Positions 11,761-24,574 are shown, numbered from the stretch's first letter. The stretch: 64,000 bases of DNA from Candolleomyces eurysporus (GCA_027579435.1 JANBPK010000933.1:1-64000), one strand, 5' to 3'. The notes: generated by a model not told the origin, from the sequence alone. Numbers and translations are program-made.

Positions 11761-11956
11761 TGATTAGTCGTGTGTGGTAGTTCGGATAATAGACCTCTTC
11801 ATACGCGATGTGTAAACTAGCCTTTCTGAAAAACTAGCTTCAATAAGTTCTCGATCAGTACTCTTATATGATCAGGCGGTAGTAGGAGATCCTCCTCGTC
11901 CCCATGAACGGTTGCCAATCTATACTCAAGGTGATCACAGAACTCCGGTCGATTTC

Positions 11957-13931
11957 TCAAAGCTCGAATAAAGTTGTCGAATCCGGGTGGACGAGTTGCA
12001 AACGTTTCTGCAAAATGTCGGCCACCTCGTGGTAGTGGATGCGAAGGAGCCTTGAGAGATCTCGGTTAGAACCTGATTGCAAAAAGTGCATGAAGGCTCC
12101 TTCCACCGAGCATCGAAGATGTGAAACGGCATCATCGAAGAAAGGAGCAGGGGTGGGAGGCGACTTATTCGCCACGATGAGGTTCATGGTAGGATGATAT
12201 AGATCATTGACACAGGCCGATATAGATCGACCAGTAAGAAGGTCGTCACATTCGAGCTCATGAACAAAGCACGCGGTGAGGTCAACTGCAAGGAGCGCTT
12301 TGACCGTTGAGGAAAGTTCAACTTCATCGGAGGGTCTCCATTCCCTCCAGTACCGTACCCATGACCCCAACGCGAATTGGAGATGTTCCTCGGCAACCGG
12401 ACTATCCAAGGTGATAGGCGACAGCGTCTTCAAACAACCCGCCAGTAGCCTTCCGACCCCCTTCTTCAAATCGATTGTCACATCCGGCGAAAGTTGGGGA
12501 TGATCCAGCAGGAATTCGGGAAAAGATGAATGATAGAACATGCCAAGCGTGGAGTATTCGTGACCCTGAGCGCTTAAGGAAATCACCGCGTGGAGGGGTC
12601 GAATGGCCTTGTCAAATGTTCGCCCGCAGATTCGCTGAAGGACGTGGAGGGCATCCAGGGCAGTTTTCGTTCTAAATATCGAATGTACAGAGCGACGAAA
12701 GGCTAGGATGTCTTCGAGAGCCTCAACCATGGTTCCCTGACGTGCTCGGGGGCATGACAGTAAGATTTGGCGATAGAGTTCGTGAAGGGAGGAGAAGGGA
12801 GTCGAGTGGGCGAGATCTGGAGTGGAGTTGAACCAGCGGTGCAGGATATCTTGAAGTCGTTGACGTGGATCGTCGTATGGGTCATCGATATGACGGATAA
12901 CGGTGGCCGCGTAGAGCATGTGGCCGCCTGTATTGAACAGAAAGTCTTGAACGAGATCTTCCCCAGGCCACTTTTCATCGTCACTTGGCTGGGGTTCCAA
13001 GCTCTCTGCAATTCGAGCCAGCTCATCCCTGACAAATACCTCCACGTCCTTCATATGATCCCCGACTTGATAGAGATCCAATATCTCTGTTGTGGCTTGG
13101 AACGACTTGGACCCGATGTGTTGCTTGATCCACGGCTCCGGCCTACTGAGAATGAGAAAACAGAGGGGAAGGTGATGGGACTGAAGAGTGAGGATGAGTT
13201 CTAGGACGCGAACTTGGACGCGTTCTTGATCTTCCGCATACTGCTTTTCGACTCGAGACTGCTGATCCGAGTTGATGCACTCGTCAAGCCCATCGATGAT
13301 AACGAGTCGATGAGGCATGTCGTCCAACTCTCCCAGAGATTTGAACGGCTCGACGATGAGCTTCATTAGCTGAATTTCGAGCGCCTTGTTGAGGACCATC
13401 GGATTTCGCTTCACCGCCGCTTCGATATGAGGGGCGAGCTCGGGGATCGACATGGTGAACTGATACGCCAACGTGATGATGAAGTGTTTAGGACTGTTGC
13501 GCTCGGGGGACGACCTCCAGAAGAAGAATGTGGCTCCAACTGAGTTAAAGTTCAGGTCCGTACGGCTCTCCATCTTCTTCGACACCGTCCCCGCAACCGC
13601 AGTCTTCCCGTAGCCTGCAGGGGCATGGACCCACATTATTTTCTTCTCCGGTGGGATTTCGAACCCATACCACCCCTCGATCCGAGATATGACGACGTCG
13701 CGAGTACCTTCGTGACACAAGGGTGGCGGGTACCGCTCTTCTGAGTCGTGCATAGCACTCGTGGCTGAGTGCTTGTGTAGATATTGCAGGGCTAAGCGAT
13801 TATCAGCCAATTGGGCTCACCTGGCACGACACAACTATTCACTTACCGTCTCCATCCGAGATGAAGGTGTTAAAAGTTGGGTTCGCTACGAAGTGTTTGG
13901 CGTTCTTGAAGTATGATACGTTACTGGACAT
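11957..13931 (-). CDS. NACHT-domain NLR-like protein, family 1 copy N1
   Basis: Two exons on the minus strand (13847-13931 and 11957-13791) separated by a phase-1 intron, 639 residues. Exon 1 encodes 28 residues with the motif YFKNAKHF and ends ISDGD. The large exon begins ALQYLHKHSAT and has a P-loop (APAGYGKTA), the family segment GATFFFWR, ITLAYQF, and a Walker B site (LVIIDGLDEC), then a helical C-terminal part with YHSSFPEFL. By family knowledge this is a STAND NTPase of the fungal NLR type, linked to nonself recognition and regulated cell death. No WD40, ankyrin or TPR repeats follow. Oddity: other copies continue with a conserved PAFDN segment. Here a shifted frame carries a PPGFDN version and stays open to a stop near 11817, so the annotated C-terminus may result from a frameshift near 12010. 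Confidence 0.85.
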
Positions 13932-15714
13932 GATGGTTCGAAGAAGAGATGATCGATGAGGATCGATGGATCAAGTGCTCAGCCACAGCAAAGTCACAGC
14001 TTTTACAGCTTTGTGTGGGCCGTGACCAGAGCGCTTATCCTTCTATTTAGAGCAATCCCGCCCAGATCACCTTCATTTCTTGTTCGTCTTTCAGCACCCC
14101 CTGGCTCCTCTCCTCGTTACGATGCTTCGGTTTAGCTCTCGCAAGTATTCGATCTACCAGTTCAGTGCAGGTGGATATCCTCGATTCTTACTTTTTCACC
14201 CGACGTCACGGTGGTTCTCAAGTCTAGATAGCCAGTACAAAGACTCGGTTGAAGTCGAAGTACATCCATGCAACCTATAGGGGNAAAAAAAGCTTCATCA
14301 TCGGGAATTTAATGACAATGACGCCACGCGTTACGCTCGCCGTAATCTGTGCGGGATAGGTGTCCTGGAGGAAGGCGAAGCTGGTGCGAGCGGAAACCCA
14401 GTTGGAGTCGGGCCAGCTTTCCGCGGGGGAGGGTGGGCACTGAAAGCACATTTGAGCGTCTGGGTTGACGACGTACTGTGATATTATTTAGAAAGGTCGA
14501 CGCATTAGCGGCGATAGATTCTTTTCCAATCCTCCCTTTGGCGCTTCTTTGATATGGCGGGATGGCAATTTCAGCAAGTGAAGTGCTCTCCCTTGAGCAC
14601 TAGGGTGGTCATTGTATTTAAATACTCAACGCCAAGCTCCGATCCTTAAGAGAGGCGTTTGGTTTGAAGGAAAGTACTCACGTTGATATCATCGCAAAGT
14701 ACACTCTTCTCGCGTTCTTGTAGCATCCGAGTGGGTTGTTGGTGAACAGAGTCCTTGGTACGGAAAGAAGTTAGAGTGTTCCTCCGGATAACCGCACTCC
14801 ATTCCGCGTCCGGACGGTCCGAACCAAGGTTGCTAGCTTCTCCTTGTCAGTATTTTAAATTTCAGTAAGAAAGGCCTGCGTTGGAGAGGGATCAATCAAG
14901 AGGGTTTGACCACCCGAAGGAACGAAATCGAGAGTCGAACAGGGCAGCAAGGATCGCGAGTTGGTCCAACCTCGCTACGATGGAGCTGATGCCAAAAATC
15001 AACTCTTGAATTAATACTACATCATGGAGAGCATCCAGATTCATGTCTGTCGTATTTTAGCTCACCACAATCAATGAACGTCACCACTACTGCGACAATG
15101 TGGTGACAGCTGGCTGTAAATTCAAGAATGGGCAGTCGCGGTAATTGCACGCGTCCTTCTTCCGACATGCGCGTGCCCCTGCCATTGCCCAAAAAACATA
15201 CACTTGGGACGAAGTATATCCCAAACCTTCTTCAAATGTTCCAGGGGGTGGAGATTGCTTCATCTTTCGAATCCACGATGTATTCATACAAATCTTGGTG
15301 ATTGCGCTGCCCAGGGACCTCGTGCCGACGACCATGTGCAAAATGGCGCCTTCAGCCGGTCATCAGGGGACATAAAGGCTTTGGTCATTCTATGACGCGG
15401 GATAGCAGACATGGATGTCCTTGGAGATCGCTTGCAAGCGTCCGAGAGGCAAACTGAGTGCGTGCTATTCTTTGTAAATATAGGCACATCCAAGAGGTAA
15501 TCCTGTCCAGATTTTTGAAGATGAGATTCGTGACGATGCGGCATCTTTAAGGGGACGCCAATTGCCACAAAGTTGAGGGTTTAATTCGAGGCAGGCCAAA
15601 ACTAGTTTGAATTTTTCGTCTGATGGCTCCTGCTCAGGTTGCATCTCCCCGAGAAACCGAGTACTCCAGGAGAAGCGATAGTAGGATGCGTAATAAGTTG
15701 TCGAAAGAGATCAT
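13932..15714. other. Intergenic, no gene recognised
   Basis: Contains the N1 promoter at its left edge, then about 1.6 kb without supported coding sequence or recognised repeat. An N lies at 14284 beside an A-run. Confidence 0.4.
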
Positions 15715-15721
15715 GACGTGT
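15715..15721 (+). repeat. 7-bp target duplication GACGTGT, left outer copy (partner 25696-25702)
   Basis: GACGTGT abuts the left end of element copy 1. Its partner abuts the right end of element copy 2, 10 kb away, rather than the right end of copy 1. Confidence 0.7.
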
Positions 15722-16746
15722 CACCTGGTCCTGGCCGGGTGGTGCAATAATATACTTCAATTGTTGTAGTAGTCCTGGTGCACGAATCACAACGGTGGTA
15801 CTCTTCCTCAATGGTAGCTATTTCTGGTATATCATCAATGTTGCACTAAATATCTATTGCGCCTTACACCAGTCACTGTCGCTAATAATGCACCACTTAC
15901 GCTGGCTTGCACTACTTTGATGTAATCTGCCGCAGCGCCGCTCCCCGCCTTGCGCTACTTTGATCGACAATCCCGCTTTCCCGCCATTTTGCCGCGCCTG
16001 CCAGCGCGGCGGTGTGGCAGGCGGCAGGCCGTACACCTTCTGCTCGGTCTATAAAGTGATGAATTCCTGGTCCTGTCTGTCTAATATCATAAATATAAAC
16101 CCATGCTTTGCTTTGGTATTTTGAGCATGATATTTGCAAAGAATGCGTGGATGGTGATGAGCAGCCCTTTATGAAGATAGTTAAGCACAAAGAAGGACTT
16201 CCCTGAGTGTATATAAGTGACTAGTATGTTTCATTAGGCCTTCACTGGGTTTTACAAGACTGCAATACAAAACTTGACTTGTGGTTCAGGGTGGCACATG
16301 TAATGTTAGGCCAGGTTTATGACTTTGGAGATGCCCAACTTTAAAGAAAATAGATTGAAATTTTGAACAAAAGATCGAAAAATTAGGTCACCACAGTGAC
16401 TATTTCCAACAGTTCTTTTAGTTATCGGGCAACACAGTAGCATGATATACTGAAATCTATGTTTCTTCCTCGAGTCAGCGCACCTTTATATGAGCTCTGA
16501 TTGGCTGGACATTTTGATCTCCGTCCCGTTGATCAGGATTCACCACCCCCCCGTAATCTTTACGGCCGATGCAAGACCGATGCACCACTTCAGAGGTCAT
16601 CAGTGCATCAGTCATCAGGAATACAATAATGCACCACTCTGAGTCTTTGCCCTGCCTCGGGCATGCTCGACAACTGTTGTGAATCGTGCACCACACCACC
16701 CACTTCAATGGTTGTTGTTTGTGCACCATTCCGACAGTATCAGCTG
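15722..16746 (+). mobile_element. Undescribed ~1.03-kb non-coding TIR element, copy 1
   Basis: Runs from CACCTGGTCCTGGCC to the right end GACAGTATCAGCTG. The reverse complement of the right end aligns with the left end at about 17 of 25 positions, so the termini are imperfect inverted repeats. Both ends carry several subterminal TGCACCA/TGGTGCA words, as in many cut-and-paste transposons. No ORF long enough for a transposase, so it is non-autonomous. Copy 2 is nearly identical. The right flank is not a repeat of the left flank: it is CCTCCAA, inside exon 1 of an NLR gene. I cannot place it in a superfamily; a 7-bp duplication is uncommon. Confidence 0.8.
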
Positions 16747-16753
16747 CCTCCAA

Positions 16754-18933
16754 GTCGGGCCATGGCAGAAATCAGTCGATCGCTCACGATCTACAGGCTT
16801 TGGAGGCCCAGGGCCCTTCCTTGCCAGACAACTCGAATGGGCTCACACCATCCTCAGGAGAGCAATCTCATGTAGCGGTTGTCAGGGCTGAGAACACAGC
16901 CTTACCCTCGCCCATGGAGCCTTCAACATCCACATCAATGTTTTCGAGAGCGCACCATTTCAACGTCGGCGGCATCCACATCCACTCACCCCCACATACT
17001 CATAATGGTCAGGATAAATCGATAGATGGTGAGAGGGTTCGATGAGATTAGTAGCTCGAGGACATCCGCTAACCCTGTGGCATGTCTACCGCTCAAGGCT
17101 GGAAGCTGCTCTTGGAGAACATAGCTTCGAATGCCTTCTACGACTCAGGTGCTAGGTTCGACCCTCCAAAGTGCGACGAAGATACTCGCGTCGAGGTCAT
17201 CAGCGAAATTACGGATTGGATCAACGATCGGGGCGGTCCCCAACGCTTGCTCTGCATGACTGGCGCTGCAGGAGCAGGGAAGTCAGCGCTACAGCAGACA
17301 GTTGCCGAACGTTGCGCCCGCTCGGGAATCCTAGGCTGTGCATTCTTCTTTTCTTCCCAAGACCCCACTCGAAACGACCTTTCCCGCATCATACCGACCA
17401 TCGCATGCCAATTAGGACAGCACGATCCTACGCTACAAGACTCTATCAGTAAATTTGTCGAAAAAGACCGTCTCATATTCACGAAAACCATCAGGATCCA
17501 GATAGATGCCCTCATCGTGCGCCCATTCAAACAGCTTTGCGCGAATGGCGGCTTGGATCCCAGCAGTTTTCCCCACGCCATCCTCATCGACGGCCTCGAC
17601 GAGTGCTCCGGAGAAGAAAAACAAGCAGAATTGCTGTCCAGCATCAAAAGTTGCCTCCTCGACAACGACCTACCCTTTCGTATTTTTATCGCCAGCAGAC
17701 CGGAATGGGCCATTCGAAGTGCGCTTAGTTCGGAGCCCCAGGGTTATCTCCATTCATCGGCGTATCATATTCAACTCAGCGACGAGTACGATGCAACAGA
17801 CGACATTCGTCGCTACCTGTGGAGGCGTCTTCGGGACATCGGAAGTCGAAGCCACGATCCTCGAGCGCGATCCCAGTCATGGCCCAGGAAGGAAGACATC
17901 GAGAAGCTAGTTCAGGCTGCATCCGGGCAGTTCGTGTACGCTGCGACGGTGGTCAAATATGTTTCCGAACGTCACAGTTCTCCGGTGGATAGGCTCCAGA
18001 CGGTCGTTGACTGGACACCAGACGACGGACACCTCGCAAGGCCATTCGAAGCTCTCGATATCCTATACGCAAGCATTCTGTCCGCCGCGAAAGAGCTGTA
18101 CGAGGCGGTCGATACGCATCAAGGACGCAATTTTTTGCTTCTCCTGAGGGCTCATCACATCAACTCTGACTTTCGTGTAGGGAATGAGGGTTTCTGGGCC
18201 CCTGATTTCGACGTCCTCCTCAACCTAGAAAGCGGGGCTCATGATATCCTTGTTTCTGACCTACACTCTCTCGTCGTATTCCATCGTGCTCCTGCTACCC
18301 CTCCGTCGTTACCCTGCATTAGCATGCGTTTCTATCACCGGTCGTTCTCCGAGTTCTTGGATAGCGAAAATCGTGCCAAGAACTTCTTCATCGCGGAAGT
18401 GCAGGCTAAGACATACGTTTTGGAGACCGTTGTGCAAGGAATCGATCGGTTTTCCTTAGATCCCAGTGAGTCGACAACAACACCTCGATGTATTCATCCA
18501 ACTTATTCTTCAGGCGGTACGAGTGCAACTTCAGGCAGTTCTTTCCAGGATGCACTGCTGGCCCTTTTTCTGTATTCCGACAAAGGCGAAACATTTAGTG
18601 GTCAACAACTTCTTTCTTTAGCACGCAACGATGGATGGAGAAAGTTTGATCAAATGCTACCAACGACGGGTTTTTATATTGAGTTCTTGAGGATGATATA
18701 CGTGATTTTTGGGCGATTGAAAGTAAGCCCATCATCTTGGAAAAGGGAAGCTCGCTGACTATCTTTCTTTGCCGCCTACGCAGAATGAACTCAAAGAACC
18801 AGGATTGGCGGATGCTTTGAGACCTTACTATGGGAAATGGAGGGAGTTCATCAAAACGCGGCTCGGGGAGCACGAATGGCATTTCCTGCCGCCGGAGGAA
18901 CTGGAAGANGGGGGGAGCGAAGTAGGAGTCTGA
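16754..18933 (+). CDS. NACHT-domain NLR-like protein, family 2 gene A, body (5' end displaced)
   Basis: Exons: rest of exon 1 to 17028, then 17098-18465, 18514-18722 and 18784-18933. Exon 1 carries RAHHFNVGGIHIHSP and ends in phase 1. Exon 2 begins with GWKLLLENIASNA, then P-loop CMTGAAGAGKSALQQ, FFFSSQDP, IIPTIACQL, Walker B ILIDGLDEC, IFIASRPEW and FYHRSFSEFL. The start of exon 1 is missing here: it is cut by the element at 16746, and the matching 5' piece is at 24575-24651. Joining the two at the shared CCTCCAA gives 2079 nt, exactly 693 codons, with no stop. As it stands, a frame open from 16686 inside the element reads into exon 1 and could supply a substitute start. The final exon contains N 18909, which fits the frame as a base. 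Confidence 0.8.
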
Positions 18934-18959
18934 AGTAGTAGTCGAATACATACCGTGTG

Positions 18960-21180
18960 TCATAGGATCCATGTTAGGGGCGTTGATTTCCTGGCCCTGG
19001 ACCAGAAACAGAAGAAAGGTCCAAGCTCCGACGCTTGTTCTCGTCGACGGTTGATGGCAGAGACGGCAACCCTATCGCTCAAGATCTACAGGCCTTTGTC
19101 ACAGAGCCGTCCTTGCCAGACAACCTGAGAGGGAGAGAATTCTCATGTGCCCGTTGTAAAGGCTGAAACCATACCCTCACCCACCGAACCTTCAGTATCT
19201 ATATCAATGTTTCCGGGGGCACACCATTTCACCGTCGGGGGCATTCACATCGACTCATTCTAGCATATTCAAAACGGCCAGGGTAAACCAATAGATCATA
19301 GGAGCGCTCAATTTTCCGTTAAATCTGTTGCATATGCTAACCCTTTGCCTATTGCTAAAGGTTGGGAGATACTTCTAGACAAGATAGCTCTAAATGCCCT
19401 CTATGATTCCGGAGCTAGATTCGACCTTCCGAAATGTGACGAAGATACTCGCGTCGAGGTCATCGGCGAAATCATGGATTGGGCCAATGATCGAGATGCT
19501 CCTCAACGCTTGCTCTGCATGACCGGTGCTGCAGGGTCAGGCAAGTCAGCATTACAGCAGACAATATCCGAACGTTGCGCTGGCTCNAAAAATCCTTGGT
19601 GGAACGTTCTTCTTTTCTTCCCGAGATCCCACTCGAAACAACCTCTCTCGCATCGTACCAACCATCGCATGCCAGCTAGGCCAGTACGACCCTACACTCC
19701 AGGACTATGTCAGAAAAGCTATCGAAAACGACCGTCTCGTCTTCACGAAAACCGTCAGAACTCAGATGGATGTCCTCATCGTTCGCCCCTTCCAATAGTT
19801 TTGTTCGAGTTGCGATTCGGACCCTGGCGGTTTCCCCCACGTTGTGCTTATCGATGGCCTCGACGAATGTTCCGGAGAAGATAATCAAGCAGAGTTGCTC
19901 TCCAGCATCAAAGATTGCTTCCTCGATAACGATCTCCCCTTTCGTATTTTTATCGCCACTCAGCCGGAATGGGCCATTCGAAGTGCACTCAACTCGAATC
20001 CCCAGGGTTACCTCCACCAATTGGCCTATCAAATTCAGCTCAGCGACAAGTATGACGCAACGAACGACATTCGTCGCTATTTGTGGAGGAGACTTCAGGA
20101 CATCGGAAGTCGAAGCCATGATCCTCGAGCCCGATCTCAGTCATGTCCTAGGATGGAGGATGTCGAGAAGCTGGTTGTCGCTGCGTCGGGGCAGTTTGTG
20201 TATGCTGCAATTGTGGTTAAACACGTCTCGGAGCCCCGTAGTTCTCCGGTGGATAGGCTTCAAACAGTTGCTAACTGGACACCAATAACAGGTCAGCTAG
20301 CGAGGCCGTTTGAAGCTCTCGACGTGCTCTATGCAGGCATTCTGTCCGCCGCAAAAGAGTTGCTCCTTCTCAGGGCCCATCACATCAATGATGACCGCCG
20401 TGTATTCGACGTGACCTACGAAGCCAATACCTTTGGCGAGTTTCTCAATCTAGAAAGAAGTGCCCATGATCCTTGTTTCCACTTACACTCTCAGGTCGTG
20501 TTTTATCAGCACCCTAGCTTCACGCACATCTTCATGAAAATGCATTTCTATCACCAGTCGTTCGCTGATCCTTGGATAGCGAACCTCGTGCTAAGAGCTT
20601 GTTCGTCGCGGAAATGCAGGTTAGAGCGTACGTTTTGGAGGACGTTGTTCAAGGGACCATTCGATTATCCTTAGAGACCAGTGAGTCACCAAGACTTGGT
20701 ATGTATCTGTGTGCTTATTCTCCAGACAGTACAATTACAATTTCAGGCAGTACTTTCGAGAAGTATGCACTGAAGGCCCTCGTGACGTATTCCAACAAAG
20801 GAGAAGCGCTTGATGGTCAAGAATTTCTTGCCTTAGCCCGCGGCAATGGATGGAGAAAGTTTGACCAAATGGTACCAAAGACACATTTTCATCGTCCTGT
20901 CCAAGCTTACTTTCTGGAGATGATAAATGTTATTATGCAACGATTGATAGTAAGCCTATCATGTTGGACACAAGGGAGCTTGCTGACTGATTTTGTTTAC
21001 CGCTTGTGCAGAATGAGCTCAATGAGCCTGAGTTGGCAGATGCCTTGAAACCTTACTGTGGTAAATGGAGGGGGCTCATTGAACTGCCTCTTGCAGAGAG
21101 GGGGGAGGAATTTCCACCCCTGGATGAATCAGAAGAGTGCCAAGGGGAAAAACNACAGGAAGAGTCAGATACCTCAGCCC
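18960..21180 (+). pseudogene. Family 2 NLR pseudogene (gene B)
   Basis: Homologous to genes A and C along its length but broken. The exon 1 region (about 19009-19290) lacks a usable start and has a stop just after the AHHFTVGGIHI motif. The NACHT exon follows from about 19362. N 19587 breaks the frame, and dropping it restores the reading GSKILGGTFFFSSRDP. A TAG stop sits at 19796-19798 just after IVRPFQ. About 12 codons are missing at SAAKEL/LLLLRAHH near 20355, and a frameshift lies near 20565 in the YHQSF segment. P-loop and IDGLDEC are still readable. The gene is dead by several independent lesions. Confidence 0.8.
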
Positions 21181-21640
21181 ACAGAGCATCACGCTTTCAT
21201 CTTCATGATGTCCTTTTATTGGTGCATTTCATCTCCTGGTTCTATGAATCCAACCTTTCCGGTAGCCACAACTCTGATAGACAAGTTCAAGGAGGCCGTC
21301 TCAAAGAAATAATGGCCAAGTCAAGGCCCCAGCAAACTTTCCCCAAATGACCCGACGAAGGCCTTTGGTCGGGCCGGGATGGGTGCTCAGGTCTGTTTCG
21401 ATGTCCAAAATACCTGCGCTCTCTGGAATGCCATCTCAGTAGAGCCGTGAGATTAGCTGCGGCAGTGAATACTGCTACCACTGCTGGCCTCGGTCCAGGG
21501 TAAGTTTGGCTCCGGGTAGCATCTAATCAACATGGGCGCCTATCACGCGCCATCTGTGAGAGACCGAGCGTGGGTACGTACGCGTGCCTCAAACGGAATC
21601 CCGGCGCCACCCAGCTCTTGCTCGGCCCCACGTCACGAAG
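21181..21640. promoter_or_regulatory. Intergenic with the 5' flank of gene C
   Basis: The last 110 bp (GACCGAGCGTGGGTA, then CCCAGCTCTTGCTC) match the flank at 24488-24574 in front of the displaced 5' end of gene A, showing that the two promoters are duplicates. The first 300 bp hold nothing I recognise. Confidence 0.5.
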
Positions 21641-23940
21641 ATGGCCTCGGGCTCGAAACCCAAGAAATCCGGCTTCAGGGCCAAGCTCCGACGCTTGTTC
21701 TCGCTGTTCACCTCTAAGTCGGGTCATGGCAGAAATCAGTCCAGCGCTCAAGATCTACAGGCTTTGGAGGCCCAGGGCCCTTCCTTGCCAGACAACTCAA
21801 ATGGGCTCACACCATCCTCAGGAGAGGAAGCTCATGTGCCCCTTGTGAGGCCCGAGAACATGCTATCCTCATCCATGGAACTTTCAACACCTGTATCAAT
21901 GTTTCCGAGGGCGCACCATTTCAAAGTCGGCGATATCCACATACATTCACCCCCACATACTCATAATGGTCAGGATAAATTGGTAGACGGTATGAGCATT
22001 CAATGGGATTAATAGTTTAAACACATCCGCTAACCCTGCGGCGTATTTGGCGCTCAAGGCTGGAAGCTGCTCCTGGAAAACATAGCTTCGAATGCCTTTT
22101 ACGATTCAGGAGCTAGGTTTGACCCTCCGAAATGCGACGAAGATACTCGCGTCGAGGTCATCGGCGAAATCATGGATTGGATCAACGATCGGGACAGTCC
22201 CCAACGCTTGCTCTGCATGACTGGTGCTGCAGGGGCAGGCAAGTCAGCGCTACAGCAAACAGTCGCCGAACGTTGCGCTGGCTCGGGAATCCTAGGCTGT
22301 GCATTCTTCTTTTGTTCGCAGGACCCCTCTCGAAACGACCTTTCCCGCATCATACCGACCATCGCATTCCAATTAGGACAGCACAACCCCACACTCCCGG
22401 ACTATATTAGGGGAGCTATAGAAAAAGACCCTTTTATCTTCACGAAAACCGTCACAATCCAGATGGACGCCCTCATCGTACGCCCATTCAAACGGCTTTG
22501 CGCAAGCGGCGGCTTGGATCCTAGTAGTTTTCCTCACGCTATCCTCATCGACGGTCTCGATGAGTGTTCTGGGGAGGAGAATCAAGCAGCACTCCTCGCG
22601 AGCATCAAGCGTTGTCTCCTCGACAACGATCTCCCCTTTCGTATTTTTATCGCCAGCAGACCGGAATGGGCCATCCGCAGTGCGCTGAACTCGGAGCCCC
22701 AGGGCTATCTCCACCAATCGGCCTATCATATTCGACTCAGCGACCAGTATGACGCAACGAACGACATTCGTCGCTACCTGTGGAGGCGGCTTCGGGACGT
22801 AGGAAGGCGAAGCTACGACCCTCGAGCACGATCTCAGTCATGGCCCAAGAAAGAAGACGTCAAGAAGCTAGTTCGGGCTGCATCCGGGCAGTTTGTGTAC
22901 GCCGCAACGGTCGTAAAATATGTTTCCGAGCGCCGCACTTCCCCAGTGGATAGGCTTCAAACAGTCGTCAACTGGACACCGGAGCAAGGTCAGCTAGCGA
23001 GGCCGTTCGAGGCCCTCGACGTGCTTTACGCACGCATTCTGTCCGCCGCCAAAGAGCTGTATGAGGCGGTCGACACCAACCAAGGGGGAAATTTTCTGCT
23101 CCTTCTCAGGGCTCATCACATCAACTCTGACTATCGTGTCGCCGGCACGAAATGGGACGCCCACGCCTTCAGCGAGATCCTCACCCTAGAAAGAGAGGCT
23201 CATGAAGTCCTTATTTCCGACCTACACTCTCTCGTCGTCTTTCTCCCATACCATTTCGTCCCTAGTATATTCATCGAAATGAGCTTCTATCACCGATCGT
23301 TCTCTGAGTTCTTGGATAGCGAAATTCGCGCCAGGAGCTTGTTCGTCCCGGAAACACAGGTTAAAGAGTATGTTTTAGAAGCCGTCGTGCAAGGAATCAA
23401 CCGGTTTTTCTCAGAGCCCGGTTAGTCAACAAGAACACTTGCGATATATGTGTATACTTATTCTTCAGACAGCGCAACTTCAAGCAGTACTTTCGATCGG
23501 AATGCACTGGGCGTTCTTGTGGAGTATTCAGATCAAGGTGAAACCCTTAGTGGTCAACAACTTCTAGCTTTAGCCCACAACGATGGATGGAGAAATGTCG
23601 ATCGAATGCTACCGAAGTCCTCTTTTGCTTTTCGCCAAGGCCCCCGGTTCCTGACGATGATACATGTTATGATGCGACGATTGAAAGTATGCCCATCTCC
23701 TTGAGTTGTATCAGTTGCGGTAGCTCGCTGACATTTTTCTTTCGCTGCCTGTACAGGATGAACTCAGAGAACCTGGATTGGCAGGTGCTTTGAGATTTTA
23801 CTATGGCAAATGGAGGGAGTTCATCGAGAGGCAGCCCGAGGAGGATGGAGGGGGGTACTTNGCTGCCGTCGGAGGAACCGGGAGAGGGAGAGAGCGAAGA
23901 AGAGGAAGAGCCCCAGGAGTCAGATATCTCGGCTCACTGA
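21641..23940 (+). CDS. NACHT-domain NLR-like protein, family 2 gene C
   Basis: Exons 21641-21989, 22059-23420, 23469-23686 and 23757-23940. The start is the ATG before ASGSKPKKSGFRAKLRRLF, a basic N-terminus. Exon 1 then has LQALEAQGPSLPDNSNG and RAHHFKVGDIHIHSPPH, and ends in phase 1. NACHT motifs: GAAGAGKSALQQ, FFFCSQDPSRND, ILIDGLDECSGEE, IFIASRPEWAI. The C-terminal exons carry NDGW and LRFYYGKWREFI and an acidic tail. Total length is 2113 nt, one more than a multiple of three. Removing the single N (23861) gives 704 codons and continues the paralogue's reading frame to TGA 23938-23940, so this is the intact member of the trio. Confidence 0.85.
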
Positions 23941-24574
23941 GCAGTGTTACACTTGTATATTCATAATCAATCCTTTTATGTTAGTGGATCTCATGTTCTG
24001 GTTCAGTCCTCCAGCACTCCACCAAGCTAGAGTAATGTTTGTGATACGATCCACGGTAGAATTTCCTTTACTGCCCCACGTGTCGAGTACGCTGGCGGGG
24101 TTGCATCGCCAAAACCGCTTTGATGTATGTAGCGGTTGAAGTTATTCTACTTTCTTATGCGTCTCAAGCGTCCGAGCCATTGGATAATTGAGAAAAGCAC
24201 AGTAAGAATAATTCACTGCTCAGTGCTCCTTGTCGCGAGCGACATCATCGAAAGGTGCCAAGTTTGTTTCGACCGCTCATAGTAGCCACACCACCGCTGT
24301 TCTCTAACCCGTTCTTCCACTAGCAGCGGATCATTCATCCTAATAGACCTACTTCGATCAGCGGCATCGACATTAATCTCGTGTCTGCCCGACTCATCGC
24401 AAGAGAGGTCTGTACTCCGACAAGCCCAGACTCGACATTGGTCAGCATGGGCGTTTAAATCAGCGCCCAAGAGAAGCTATATGCTCAGGGACCGAGCGTG
24501 GGTATCTGTACCTCATGGCGACCTCGTGGGTCTACCCTCAACCTAGCTCTTCCGCTCTTCCCTACGTCGCGAAT
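23941..24574. promoter_or_regulatory. Intergenic with the displaced promoter of gene A
   Basis: Downstream of gene C. Its right part (from about 24488) is homologous to the 5' flank of gene C and leads into the ATG at 24575. The left 500 bp show no coding signal. Confidence 0.5.

Noticed and set aside
15087..15568. Overlapping short frames on both strands left of element copy 1
   Set aside because: None has a recognisable motif or codon bias, and they overlap in several frames.
18466..18513. Treating this 48-bp stretch of gene A as coding
   Set aside because: It is in frame and open, but it has GTGAGT and TTCAG borders, and the matching stretch in gene C contains a stop at the same place, so it is an intron.
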